DNA of 64,000 nt from assembly GCA_017889635.1 (NCBI GenBank), contig JAGGAC010000003.1:102499-166498 (forward strand), given 5' to 3'. This document shows, piece after piece, positions 1-7,760 of this stretch (positions are counted from its first letter, which is position 1; the number at the start of each line of letters is the position of its first letter). The DNA comes from Bacillota bacterium (GTDB taxonomy: Bacteria; Bacillota; Negativicutes; Sporomusales; CTSoil-080). The position numbers and the translations under genes were made by a program. The notes beneath the pieces were generated by a model. The model worked only from the letters and a program-made list of their open reading frames with translations. It had not been told where the DNA came from and made no database searches.

Positions 1-151
1 TACAATTATAATATTCGCCATAATTTTCCAAAATCATGCAAGACAGAAGAGAAAATGTAAATTTTGTTTATATTTGTTATTTTATAGAAGAACCCATAAA
101 CGATGATCACTTACAGCTTACTCTTAGGCTTGCTAGAATTAGATTTTGCAC

Positions 152-219
152 TTTTCATCTAAAAAACATTGTGCTACAATTTGATTTAAGTAACACGAAA
201 AAAAATATTTGTAACACGA
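152..219 (+). promoter_or_regulatory. Candidate nikR promoter with tandem NikR half-sites
   Basis: A -35-like TTTTCA (152-157) lies 17 nt before a -10-like TACAAT (175-180). Three similar heptamers overlap and follow it: GTGCTAC (171-177), GTAACAC (190-196) and GTAACAC (211-217), separated by 12 and 14 nt. The NikR of Geobacter is reported to bind GTGTTAC and GTAACAC half-sites spaced by 13-14 nt, so the first pair is a near match and the third is an extra copy. Autoregulation by nickel is inferred. The rest of 1-229 shows no convincing gene. Confidence 0.5.
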
Positions 220-229
220 GAGGAAGCTA

Positions 230-679
230 ATGACAGATAAAGATACTTTAATACGTTTTGGCGTTTCAATGAAACAGGATTTAGTTGAGCAGTTTGATAA
301 AATGATTACTGAACAGGGTTATTGTAACCGTTCGGAAGCTATTCGCGACTTAGTCCGAAAAGTGCTTATTGAACCGAAACGTCTTCCTGCGACAGAAGTT
401 GTTGCCGGTACAATTGTTATTGTATACGATCACCATTTTGCCTCTTTGCCTACTTACCTCATGGAACTACAACATAATTTTCACCATGAAATTGTTTCTA
501 CGATGCATGTGCATTTAAATCATCAGCAATGCCTTGAAATTATTGTGGTACGTGGTATCCTAAAAAAATTAACTGAATTGTGCCAACAGATTCAAGTTCA
601 AAAAGGAGTATTTTATGCCGAATTATCAGTTACCCATGTTGACGAGTCGGAAAAAATTCACTCGCATGAGTGTAAATAA
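230..679 (+). CDS. nikR: NikR, nickel-responsive transcriptional regulator
   Basis: Ni(II)-sensing repressor of 149 aa. Residues about 5-50 form a ribbon-helix-helix DNA-binding domain (GVSMKQDLVEQFDKM, then NRSEAIRDLVR). The rest is the ACT-like metal-binding and tetramerisation domain. The four nickel ligands known from E. coli NikR (H76, H87, H89, C95) correspond here to H82, H93, H95 and C101 in TMHVHLNHQQCLE, all present with the same spacing. The ATG follows AGAGGAAG. It is 19 nt upstream of the ECF transporter genes, so control of nickel or cobalt uptake is the likely job. The C-terminal end is rich in His and Cys (HSHECK), which may add a metal site. Confidence 0.95.
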   Translation: MTDKDTLIRFGVSMKQDLVEQFDKMITEQGYCNRSEAIRDLVRKVLIEPKRLPATEVVAGTIVIVYDHHFASLPTYLMELQHNFHHEIVSTMHVHLNHQQCLEIIVVRGILKKLTELCQQIQVQKGVFYAELSVTHVDESEKIHSHECK

Positions 680-698
680 GAAGGGAGGTTAATACAAA

Positions 699-1661
699 TT
701 GCAGCAAATGACACAGGAAAAATTCCCGCAATGGCTGCAAGTGAAGAATGAGTTATTACTGCCTGAGTATAAAAGAACTTGGTTAAGCAATGATTATTTG
801 GAAAAGATGCTCAATAAAATCAATAATGCTCTTGCAACTGATTCAGATTCGTTTAATACTGTGTGCAATCGCGCCATATTACAGCAAGTAGAGCCGCATA
901 CAAAGTTTATCGGATTATTGGTTTTGATTCTTTCGGCAGCTTTAACTAAAAACATGCTTTATCTGGTTGGATTAAATCTGGTAACTTTTGGGTTTGCCTT
1001 GCAGTCAGGTATTAGATGTAGCATATTTTTCTTACGTGTGTGGCTTCCGACGATTATGTTTGTTGGAATTACCGTTTTGCCAGGCATAATAAATTGGGTT
1101 ACTCCAGGCGAAGCTATGTGTATTGTTTACTCCGGAATAAATTGCAATATTGGTTCAACTATTTCGCTGCCCACTGATTTGACAATTACCAGACAAGGAG
1201 TACAAGCGGCGTTTTTTGTCATATTTAGAAGTGCTGCTTCGCTGGGATTGGTTACCTTGCTTATAAAAACAACGCGCTGGTCAATACTAACAAAAATATT
1301 GGTTAAATTTGGTCTGCCAGCGACAATAGTAGCAGTTTTAGATTTAACTTATCGTTATATATTTCTTTTTATGATATTACTGCTGGAGTATCTAATGGGG
1401 CGTAAAAGCCGGCTAGTTGGGGCGGAATCACAGTCAGCAAAAATCGCCTGGATTGGGGAAACGATCGCTAGTTTTTTTAGGTTAGCAAGGGAATATAGTC
1501 AAGAAATTGATCAGGCAATGCAGTCACGTGGTTATAATGGTGAATATTATCCTGTGTCAAATATTAAGTTACGGCTAATCGATACCTGTTTTGGGCTTGT
1601 TGTTATATTGTTATGTTATTATGCCGCCGGAGGAAATAATGGCTGGATCTTTAGTATATGA
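699..1661 (+). CDS. Energy-coupling factor transporter transmembrane protein (EcfT/CbiQ/NikQ type)
   Basis: Membrane T-component of an ECF-type transporter, 320 aa. About 60 soluble residues precede the first membrane segment near residue 70 (FIGLLVLILSAALT); four to six further segments follow. The family motif that contacts the ATPase is visible near the C-terminus as AMQSRGYNGEY, matching the A-R-G pattern of CbiQ proteins. The start is TTG at 699 behind a strong GGGAGG (683-688); ATG at 708 is an alternative. The next gene encodes the ATPase and overlaps by 23 nt. With NikR directly upstream, the substrate is probably nickel or cobalt. No substrate-binding CbiM/NikM subunit is in the window; it may lie to the left of position 1. 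Confidence 0.85.
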   Translation: MQQMTQEKFPQWLQVKNELLLPEYKRTWLSNDYLEKMLNKINNALATDSDSFNTVCNRAILQQVEPHTKFIGLLVLILSAALTKNMLYLVGLNLVTFGFALQSGIRCSIFFLRVWLPTIMFVGITVLPGIINWVTPGEAMCIVYSGINCNIGSTISLPTDLTITRQGVQAAFFVIFRSAASLGLVTLLIKTTRWSILTKILVKFGLPATIVAVLDLTYRYIFLFMILLLEYLMGRKSRLVGAESQSAKIAWIGETIASFFRLAREYSQEIDQAMQSRGYNGEYYPVSNIKLRLIDTCFGLVVILLCYYAAGGNNGWIFSI

Positions 1662-2400
1662 ATTAGAAAACGTTAGTTACAGTTATCAGCATAGCAAGCC
1701 AGCCTTAGAAGAGATTGATTTGAAGATAGCGCTGGCCGAAAGAGTTATGTTGCTTGGCCCTAATGGCTGTGGTAAGTCGACTTTACAAAAAATTTTAGCT
1801 GGATTAATTTTTGCGGATTCCGGGAAGGTAACTGCCTTTGACCGGAAGATTACTTCCAAAGCCATGAGTGATAAACGGTTTGCTACAGCGCTTCGGCAGA
1901 AGATCGGTTTTGTGTTTCAAAATTCTGATGTTCAGCTGTTTTGTACATCAGTGCTGGACGAAATAATGTTTGGTCCATTGACAATGGGATTAAGTTTTTC
2001 TGAGGCGAAAAAACGGGCTGAAGATTTAATCGACTATACAGGAATTGGATACTTAGCAAATTGTTCGCCTCATCATTTGAGTGGAGGGGAAAAAAAGAAA
2101 GTGGCAATTGCTGCGGTTGTTGCCACAAATCCGGAAGTATTGATTTTTGATGAACCGACTAACGGTCTTGATCCTAAGTCACAGCGCTGGATGATAGATA
2201 CGATTAATGAATTGAATAAGCAGGGTAAAACAATTATTCTCGCTACTCATTATCTTGAATTTGTTCCAGAATTAGCTGACCGAATTATTGTCTTAGGTGA
2301 GAATCATAGGATTATTGCCAATGATTTGCCGGAAAGAATATTAAAGAATCGTAACATATTATTGGACGCCAATTTAATTGATCCAAGTTATAATAAATAA
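1639..2400 (+). CDS. ECF transporter ATP-binding protein (CbiO/NikO type)
   Basis: ABC ATPase of 253 aa that would energise the upstream EcfT. Walker A is GPNGCGKST (residues 40-48), the Q-loop is FQNSDVQLF around Q94, the signature is LSGGE (147-151), Walker B is VLIFDEP (167-173) and the H-loop is ATHYLEF (H204). The start chosen is ATG 1639, preceded by GGAGG at 1629-1633; an in-frame ATG at 1591 would overlap the previous gene by 71 nt and lacks a ribosome site. Only one ATPase is present, as is usual for the dedicated Ni/Co (Cbi/Nik) systems rather than the shared vitamin ECF module with two ATPases. Confidence 0.9.
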   Translation: MAGSLVYELENVSYSYQHSKPALEEIDLKIALAERVMLLGPNGCGKSTLQKILAGLIFADSGKVTAFDRKITSKAMSDKRFATALRQKIGFVFQNSDVQLFCTSVLDEIMFGPLTMGLSFSEAKKRAEDLIDYTGIGYLANCSPHHLSGGEKKKVAIAAVVATNPEVLIFDEPTNGLDPKSQRWMIDTINELNKQGKTIILATHYLEFVPELADRIIVLGENHRIIANDLPERILKNRNILLDANLIDPSYNK

Positions 2401-2445
2401 TAGGCTGTGTGGCACATCTGTTATTATGTGTACCAACAGCCTATT
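2399..2445 (+). terminator. Imperfect hairpin after the nikR-ECF operon
   Basis: AATAGGCTGT (2399-2408) pairs with ACAGCCTATT (2436-2445), and the inner bases GGCACAT and ATGTGTACC pair partly. No run of T follows, so it may be a processing or bidirectional element rather than a simple intrinsic terminator. Confidence 0.45.
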
Positions 2446-2581
2446 TGCAACATATGAATATGGTTTTGAAACGCGTCCTCAAATCCAAGCCACTTCCTTA
2501 AGTCGAGTGCGTCGGCGATAGCATGAGTTTCACCAGAGAGTATTGCTGTTAATATGATATACCAGCAAAGGTGGTGAATGT

Positions 2582-3592
2582 ATGCGCAAGCTATTGCCAG
2601 CGGTTGCACTTGCTATGGTTCATATAGCTGGAGATAATCTGGGGATAGTTCCTGATTTTGCGGTTTATTATGGAAAAGATATGTATTGGATTATAGTGGT
2701 GGCGTATATAGTGCTAGGCTCGTTGGTTGCTGGAGTAGCAGCTTGGGTTGGCAGCCGGAGTGGAATTGAAATAGGGGTACTTGTACGGCGGATGTTTGGC
2801 TGCCGTGGAAAAAGACTATTAGCGATTGCGATTCTTGCGGTTTCTGTTCCCGCCAGCGCTGTGACAGGCGGATACTACGCCGGATTAGTTCTCGCGAGGT
2901 TGTCAGGAATACCATATTTATGGGCGGCAATTATTTGTTTAGGAGTAGTTTCAGTGCTAGCTTCAGGACGTTGGCAGGAATTCTTGAGAGTAGCAAACTA
3001 TGGCTCTTTTTTGATGGTTCCAGGAGTATTGCTGTTGGCGGTAATAGTTTCGGATTATAGTCTAACATCAGTAGCGAAGCCAGTATTGTCTGATTGGCAG
3101 CTTGTACTAGCACTTTTTAGCTATAATGCTGGAGGTATGCGTCCTGCGGTTGTAGCTGAAGCAGCTGGATATTTAGCATTGAAAGGGTACAAACCAGTTG
3201 TTTTTGCAGTAGTGGCTAAAGTAGTGGAAGGCATTTTTACTATTGTTATTGTGTATTTAGCGCTTAATGTACCGGTTCAGGGACCGCTTGTTTTGGCCCA
3301 AATAGCGACTTTCAATTTCGGTTGCGGGGCTTTTGTTTTTGAACTAGTTCTTCTGTGCGTGTTTATCATGGCAATGACTCCGGCAATGCTTGTAAATGCT
3401 AGGCAAATTGGGATTTTAACCGGTGCTGGATTTAGTACGTCTCTTTATATTGCGGTGTTTTTTGTATACTTAGCCAGCTTAGCACAATTACAAGTTATTT
3501 TAGTATTTATGGGCATATCAGGGTTATTTATGGTTGGATATCTAGGATATATAGCTTACCATTTACATAAATTGAACTTAAAAAAGTTATAA
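2582..3592 (+). CDS. Multi-pass membrane protein, possible APC/SNF-like transporter
   Basis: Hydrophobic protein of 336 aa with about ten predicted membrane segments. The N-terminus has a small-residue helix that includes MVHIAGDNLGIVPD, and a later segment carries FSYNAGGMRPAVVAEAAGY. This pattern and size recall the YkvI group of the amino acid-polyamine-cation/sodium symporter superfamily, but I cannot confirm that assignment by eye. The ATG at 2582 follows AAAGGTGGTGA. It is separated from the ECF genes by a hairpin and from the next gene by 38 nt. No substrate can be inferred from the neighbours. Confidence 0.6.
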   Translation: MRKLLPAVALAMVHIAGDNLGIVPDFAVYYGKDMYWIIVVAYIVLGSLVAGVAAWVGSRSGIEIGVLVRRMFGCRGKRLLAIAILAVSVPASAVTGGYYAGLVLARLSGIPYLWAAIICLGVVSVLASGRWQEFLRVANYGSFLMVPGVLLLAVIVSDYSLTSVAKPVLSDWQLVLALFSYNAGGMRPAVVAEAAGYLALKGYKPVVFAVVAKVVEGIFTIVIVYLALNVPVQGPLVLAQIATFNFGCGAFVFELVLLCVFIMAMTPAMLVNARQIGILTGAGFSTSLYIAVFFVYLASLAQLQVILVFMGISGLFMVGYLGYIAYHLHKLNLKKL

Positions 3593-3630
3593 TTGAGATA
3601 AGGATTGATAAATGATGAGGAGCTAATAAT

Positions 3631-4104
3631 TTGTTTATGTTGCTGATTAAGATTGGTATTATTTTGATTATGCTGCTTGGTTTAAGTTTGACTTTAGCTC
3701 CGCGCTTTGCTGGTACGGTGATTATTTTATTTGGCGCTGTTTTGTATGAATTTATTACCGGATTTTCGACAATGATAATCTGGGTATGGGTATTACTCTT
3801 AGGGTTAACGGTATTAGCTGAGGGCGGAGGAAGAATGCTTAGAAATTATTTAACTAGACGTTCTCAGGCAGCGCGCAGTTTTTCAGCAAGTGCTACGGTT
3901 GGGCATATCGGCGGCGTTTTGGCAGCTAACGCGTTGCTTGGACCATTCTGGGGTGTTATACTTTGGGAACTTATTATCGGCAAAACTATGGTGCCACGCT
4001 GGGATTTTATCTACGCAGTTATAATCAGAATGGCAGCCGCGGCGACACTAAGGTTTATGTCTGGAGTGGTAATGATAGTTTTAGTTATAGGATGGTTGAT
4101 GTGA
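3631..4104 (+). CDS. DUF456 family membrane protein
   Basis: Protein of 157 aa with about four membrane segments. The glycine-rich helix near residues 85-115, which includes GHIGGVLAANALLGPFWGV, resembles the central repeat of the DUF456 family, whose function is unknown. The start is TTG at 3631 after GAGGAGC (3618-3624). It lies 38 nt after the previous membrane-protein gene and ends before a strong terminator, so the two are probably one transcript. Assignment to DUF456 rests on pattern and length only. Confidence 0.65.
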   Translation: MFMLLIKIGIILIMLLGLSLTLAPRFAGTVIILFGAVLYEFITGFSTMIIWVWVLLLGLTVLAEGGGRMLRNYLTRRSQAARSFSASATVGHIGGVLAANALLGPFWGVILWELIIGKTMVPRWDFIYAVIIRMAAAATLRFMSGVVMIVLVIGWLM

Positions 4105-4135
4105 AAATTAATAAGGTAGCTTAAGTTTGCTAGAG

Positions 4136-4176
4136 AAAACGACGAATGGCGTCAGAACGTTGCTTCGTCGTTTTTC
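4136..4176 (+). terminator. Intrinsic terminator
   Basis: AAAACGACGAA (4136-4146) pairs perfectly with TTCGTCGTTTT (4164-4174), followed by the T-rich TTTTTC. It closes the 2582-4104 unit. Confidence 0.85.
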
Positions 4177-4328
4177 TTATGATGTACGAATACACAGTAT
4201 CTTAAAACCAAATACACTATAATAAATTAGCGTACTTTTTCTTGGTCTTCCTATAAAACAAAAGGATTCTAAGCGTTAAGGCGAGAATATTCATTTAAAT
4301 GAGTTGGATTTCCAATGGTGGTGAAATT

Positions 4329-4646
4329 ATGCTATATTTCGTGCTGGCGTTGGTCTTTATGTTAGTTGTTACGGTTTTCGCTGTTCAAAATGCGCTACCT
4401 GTAACGGTTGGCTTTTTGTACTGGAGTTTTGAAACGTCTTTGGTTATTGTAATATTATGCGCAGCTATTTTTGGTGCGTTGGCGGCGACTTCCATCTCTG
4501 TGCCCGTTCAGATACGTTTACGCTGGGAGTTAAGAAAGGCGAGACAACGTTCGGGAGAACTGGAGACACATAACTATATGTTGAAAAGCAAACTTGAGCT
4601 TTTAGATCCACAAGTTACAGCAAAGGATGGCGGGGCTAAAGATTAA
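4329..4646 (+). CDS. LapA-domain (DUF1049) inner membrane protein
   Basis: Small membrane protein of 105 aa. Two membrane helices (about residues 1-20 and 35-57) are followed by a basic, coiled-coil-prone tail with RLRWELRKARQRSGELE. The sequence NALPVTVGFLYWSFETSL between the helices is typical of the LapA family, which in E. coli acts with LapB in controlling LPS synthesis. The start is ATG 4329 behind GGTGGTG; an ATG 30 nt upstream has no ribosome site. A possible -10 TATAAT lies at 4218-4223 without a good -35. It is 43 nt upstream of recJ, a pairing I believe is common in Negativicutes. Confidence 0.75.
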   Translation: MLYFVLALVFMLVVTVFAVQNALPVTVGFLYWSFETSLVIVILCAAIFGALAATSISVPVQIRLRWELRKARQRSGELETHNYMLKSKLELLDPQVTAKDGGAKD

Positions 4647-4689
4647 CGTTAGATTAGGATATAGCACAGGAGGATTGGTGTAAATAAAC

Positions 4690-7239
4690 ATGTTTAAACC
4701 AGCGAAATTATGGCGCTTTTTCACTGATCGTCCTGATTTAACGGAAACAATCAGTAAAGCGCTGGGCATTTCACCGATTGTGGCTAAGGTGATGGTTAAT
4801 CGGGGGATTACTAGCCCAGCCGAAGCCAAAACTTTTTTGTTTGGCAGTTCTGAAGTGTTGGCAGATCCATGTCTTATGTCTGGAATGGACAGGGCGGTAG
4901 AACGGATAAAATATGCTATTAGCGAACGGCAAAAAATTGTGATTTATGGCGATTATGATGTTGATGGTGTTACTGCTACTGCGCTTGTTTACCGAGTATT
5001 ATCGCGGTTAGGCGCAGTTGTTGATTACTATGTACCTGAACGACAAACCGAAGGATATGGTCTAAATAATGTGGCGCTGGAGAATATATATCAGTCAGGA
5101 ACATGTTTAGTTGTTACTGTAGACTGTGGAATTAGTGCCTCTGCGGAGGTGGCTAATATGGCTGGTAGGCTGGATATCATCATTACTGATCATCACCAGC
5201 CACCTGAAGTATTGCCATCCGCATTGGCCATTCTGAATCCCAAGCTGTCTGACGATGTTTATCCTGATAAGAATTTAGCTGGGGTCGGGGTGGCTTTTAA
5301 ACTTTGCCAGGCTTTGTGGCAAAGTATTAATGGAACTACTGAAGTGTTTATGGACTATCTTGATTTGGTGGCTGTAGGAACCATTGCCGACGTTGCGCCA
5401 ATTATTGGTGAAAATAGGATACTGGTTAAGCTTGGGTTAGATAAATTAGCGTTGTCACCGAACTTAGGATTGAAGGCACTCAGTTCGGTTTGTGGTCTGA
5501 AGCCTCCAGATATTGATGCTGGAAAAGTTGGTTTTGTTATTGGACCGCGTCTTAATGCCGCGGGAAGAGTAAGTCATGCTGCCATAGGCGTAGAACTTTT
5601 GATTACTGAGGACATACAACAGGCGTCCGAAATTGCAACTGACCTTGAAAATGAAAATAGCTGTCGCCAGATGGTGGAGAAAGAGGTATTAGCTGAGGCT
5701 GAGGCCAAACTAGCTGCGATTGATCTAAAAAATGAAAAAGTGCTGGTGCTTGCTGAAGAGGGCTGGCATTCAGGCGTTATTGGTATTGTCGCTTCACGAC
5801 TGGTTGAAAAGTTTTATCGTCCGGTAGTTATGATTAGTATTCAGGATGGTATTGGAAAAGGATCATGCCGTAGTATCCCAGGATTTAATATTTATCAGGC
5901 TTTAAAAGAGTGCGATGATCTTTTACTTCGTTACGGCGGTCATGCTCAAGCTGCAGGCCTCAGTGTGGACGAGTCTGCTATTGAGCTTTTGCGAGAGCGG
6001 CTTAATGGAGTTGCTGCTGATTGGTTAAGTGAAGAAGACTATCACCAAGTTATTAAGGTTGATGCCTGCGTTGCTTTAGCTGATATTAGTAGTGTTTTTT
6101 TGGAGCAGTTAGCCTGTCTTGAACCGCATGGAATTGGTAATCCTAGCCCGGTTTTTATGACTGAAGACCTTGCGGTAGCTGATGCCAAAGCAATAGGGCG
6201 CGAAGGCCGACATTTAAAGCTGCGGGTGAAAGGTGAACAGGTCGCTGTGGACGTTGTTGCATGGAATATGGGAGATCTAGCTGCTGAATTGGAAATAGGC
6301 GATTGCGTCGATTTGGCTTTTTTACCGGAGTATAACGAATGGCAAGGGCGGCGAAAACTGCAGCTTAAAGCACGTGATATTTTGATGAAAAATAGCATGC
6401 CTAACCATGTGTCATTGATTGATGCGCGAGATGTTAGCAATAAAACGGCATATTGCATTGAGGTAATAAAGGCATCTAAACAGACGATTGTAGTGACGGA
6501 CAGCCGTCGGCAAGCGGTACAGCTTAGTCGTGACCTGCGTTTGCTATTACCAGATGACCGGCGACAGATTTATTATTATCATGATTTAATGACCGATAAT
6601 ATGAAAAAGAGGATTATTTCTCGCTGGCAAACCGGCGAATTTGGGATATTGATTTGGAGCGGTGAGGAAATCCCAGGTGGCGCTGCTGAATATATCTTAT
6701 ATAATGTGCCATCGTCGCGTCATATATTTAACCGGCTTTGTGCTGGTTTTTTTCAAGGTCAGTGTCCGGTGAGAATGCACTTTTTATTTGGCGCAGCCAA
6801 TGCAAAAGCTTTGACGTCCGAGCTTACCACTTTGTTTCCTGATAGGTTAGCAGTAGGTCGCGTATATCTGTTTTTAAAAGGAACAGTTCAGTGTGGGCAA
6901 TCGCCATTTTTGACTGCTGAGAAAATAGCGGCAATAATTAGCGAACGCGGACAAGGAAAGTTGGCTCCAAGCGCTGTTGCCGCAGCACTAAAAATATTGG
7001 AGGAATTAGCGCTCCTTCGGAGAAATGAAACGGTTCTTAGCCAAAAAATTGAGCTGTTGCCGGAACCCAAGGAAAAACTTGATATAGAAGCTTCGCTAAC
7101 TTATCGTAAAGAAATGGTTGCTCGGAGGGAACGACAACAATTTGCTGAGGAAATGGCATATATGCCGCTAGAAAAGTTATGGCGGCAAGCTATTGAATTT
7201 ACAGGAGGGTTAAGCCATGGAATGGAAGAATTTGATTAG
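4690..7239 (+). CDS. recJ: RecJ, single-stranded-DNA-specific 5'-3' exonuclease
   Basis: Exonuclease of recombination and mismatch repair, 849 aa. The DHH phosphoesterase motifs are intact: YGDYDVDG (86-93), DCGIS (145-149), TDHHQPP with DHH at 167-169, and GPRLNAAGR near residue 285. The DHHA1 part follows ([20 protein letters not shown], then [10 protein letters not shown]), then an OB-like region around residues 470-560. About 280 further residues extend the C-terminus, as in Gram-positive RecJ proteins; the best-known E. coli enzyme is 577 aa. The AGGAGG upstream is 16 nt from the ATG, which is long; GGTG nearer the start may serve. It overlaps apt by 23 nt. Confidence 0.95.
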   Translation: MFKPAKLWRFFTDRPDLTETISKALGISPIVAKVMVNRGITSPAEAKTFLFGSSEVLADPCLMSGMDRAVERIKYAISERQKIVIYGDYDVDGVTATALVYRVLSRLGAVVDYYVPERQTEGYGLNNVALENIYQSGTCLVVTVDCGISASAEVANMAGRLDIIITDHHQPPEVLPSALAILNPKLSDDVYPDKNLAGVGVAFKLCQALWQSINGTTEVFMDYLDLVAVGTIADVAPIIGENRILVKLGLDKLALSPNLGLKALSSVCGLKPPDIDAGKVGFVIGPRLNAAGRVSHAAIGVELLITEDIQQASEIATDLENENSCRQMVEKEVLAEAEAKLAAIDLKNEKVLVLAEEGWHSGVIGIVASRLVEKFYRPVVMISIQDGIGKGSCRSIPGFNIYQALKECDDLLLRYGGHAQAAGLSVDESAIELLRERLNGVAADWLSEEDYHQVIKVDACVALADISSVFLEQLACLEPHGIGNPSPVFMTEDLAVADAKAIGREGRHLKLRVKGEQVAVDVVAWNMGDLAAELEIGDCVDLAFLPEYNEWQGRRKLQLKARDILMKNSMPNHVSLIDARDVSNKTAYCIEVIKASKQTIVVTDSRRQAVQLSRDLRLLLPDDRRQIYYYHDLMTDNMKKRIISRWQTGEFGILIWSGEEIPGGAAEYILYNVPSSRHIFNRLCAGFFQGQCPVRMHFLFGAANAKALTSELTTLFPDRLAVGRVYLFLKGTVQCGQSPFLTAEKIAAIISERGQGKLAPSAVAAALKILEELALLRRNETVLSQKIELLPEPKEKLDIEASLTYRKEMVARRERQQFAEEMAYMPLEKLWRQAIEFTGGLSHGMEEFD

Positions 7240-7729
7240 AGTTGTTTACGATTTTCCTGAACCGGGCATCAGGTTTAAGGATATTACTACACTGTTGAAG
7301 AACGGTCCTGCCTTTAGACAAGCTATTGATGTTTTGGTTAATAATTATAAAGATGAAGGAATCGACCTTGTTATTGGCCCAGAAGCCCGAGGTTTTGCTG
7401 TAGGAGCTCCTGTTGCCTACGCTCTTGGTGTTGGCTTTGTGCCGGTGCGTAAACCTGGTAAGCTACCTGCGGAAAAGCTTAGTTATGAGTATAGTCTTGA
7501 ATATGGCAAAGATGCGCTGGAAATCCATACGGATGCTATTACTCCCGGACAGCGTGTGCTATTAGTAGATGATCTTTTGGCTACCGGTGGAACAACAAAA
7601 GCGGCTATCGAAATGGTGGAGAAGTTAGGCGGTAAAGTTGTTGGAACAGCATTTTTGATTGAACTTGGTTCTCTAAAAGGACGGGAACTAATTTCTGGCT
7701 ATCCAGTATTCTCTTTAGTACAGTATTAA
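7217..7729 (+). CDS. apt: Adenine phosphoribosyltransferase
   Basis: Purine salvage enzyme of 170 aa that makes AMP from adenine and PRPP in the cytoplasm. The PRPP-binding loop [11 protein letters not shown] is at residues 117-127, and the type-specific segments PEARGF (55-60) and PVRKPGKLP (76-84) are present. Length is normal for the family. The ATG at 7217 has GGAGGG at 7203-7208 and lies inside the 3' end of recJ, which suggests translational coupling. The order recJ-apt-relA is conserved in many Firmicutes. Confidence 0.97.
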   Translation: MEWKNLIRVVYDFPEPGIRFKDITTLLKNGPAFRQAIDVLVNNYKDEGIDLVIGPEARGFAVGAPVAYALGVGFVPVRKPGKLPAEKLSYEYSLEYGKDALEIHTDAITPGQRVLLVDDLLATGGTTKAAIEMVEKLGGKVVGTAFLIELGSLKGRELISGYPVFSLVQY

Positions 7730-7760
7730 TATTCAAGAGGTCCCGGCATGGAGGGTTAAG

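Noticed and set aside
36..230. A 64-codon frame upstream of nikR
   Set aside because: It covers the nikR promoter and operator repeats, has no ribosome site and no family resemblance.
2424..2609. A 61-codon minus-strand frame
   Set aside because: It overlaps the ribosome site of the next gene and has no credible start signal; at most a remnant.
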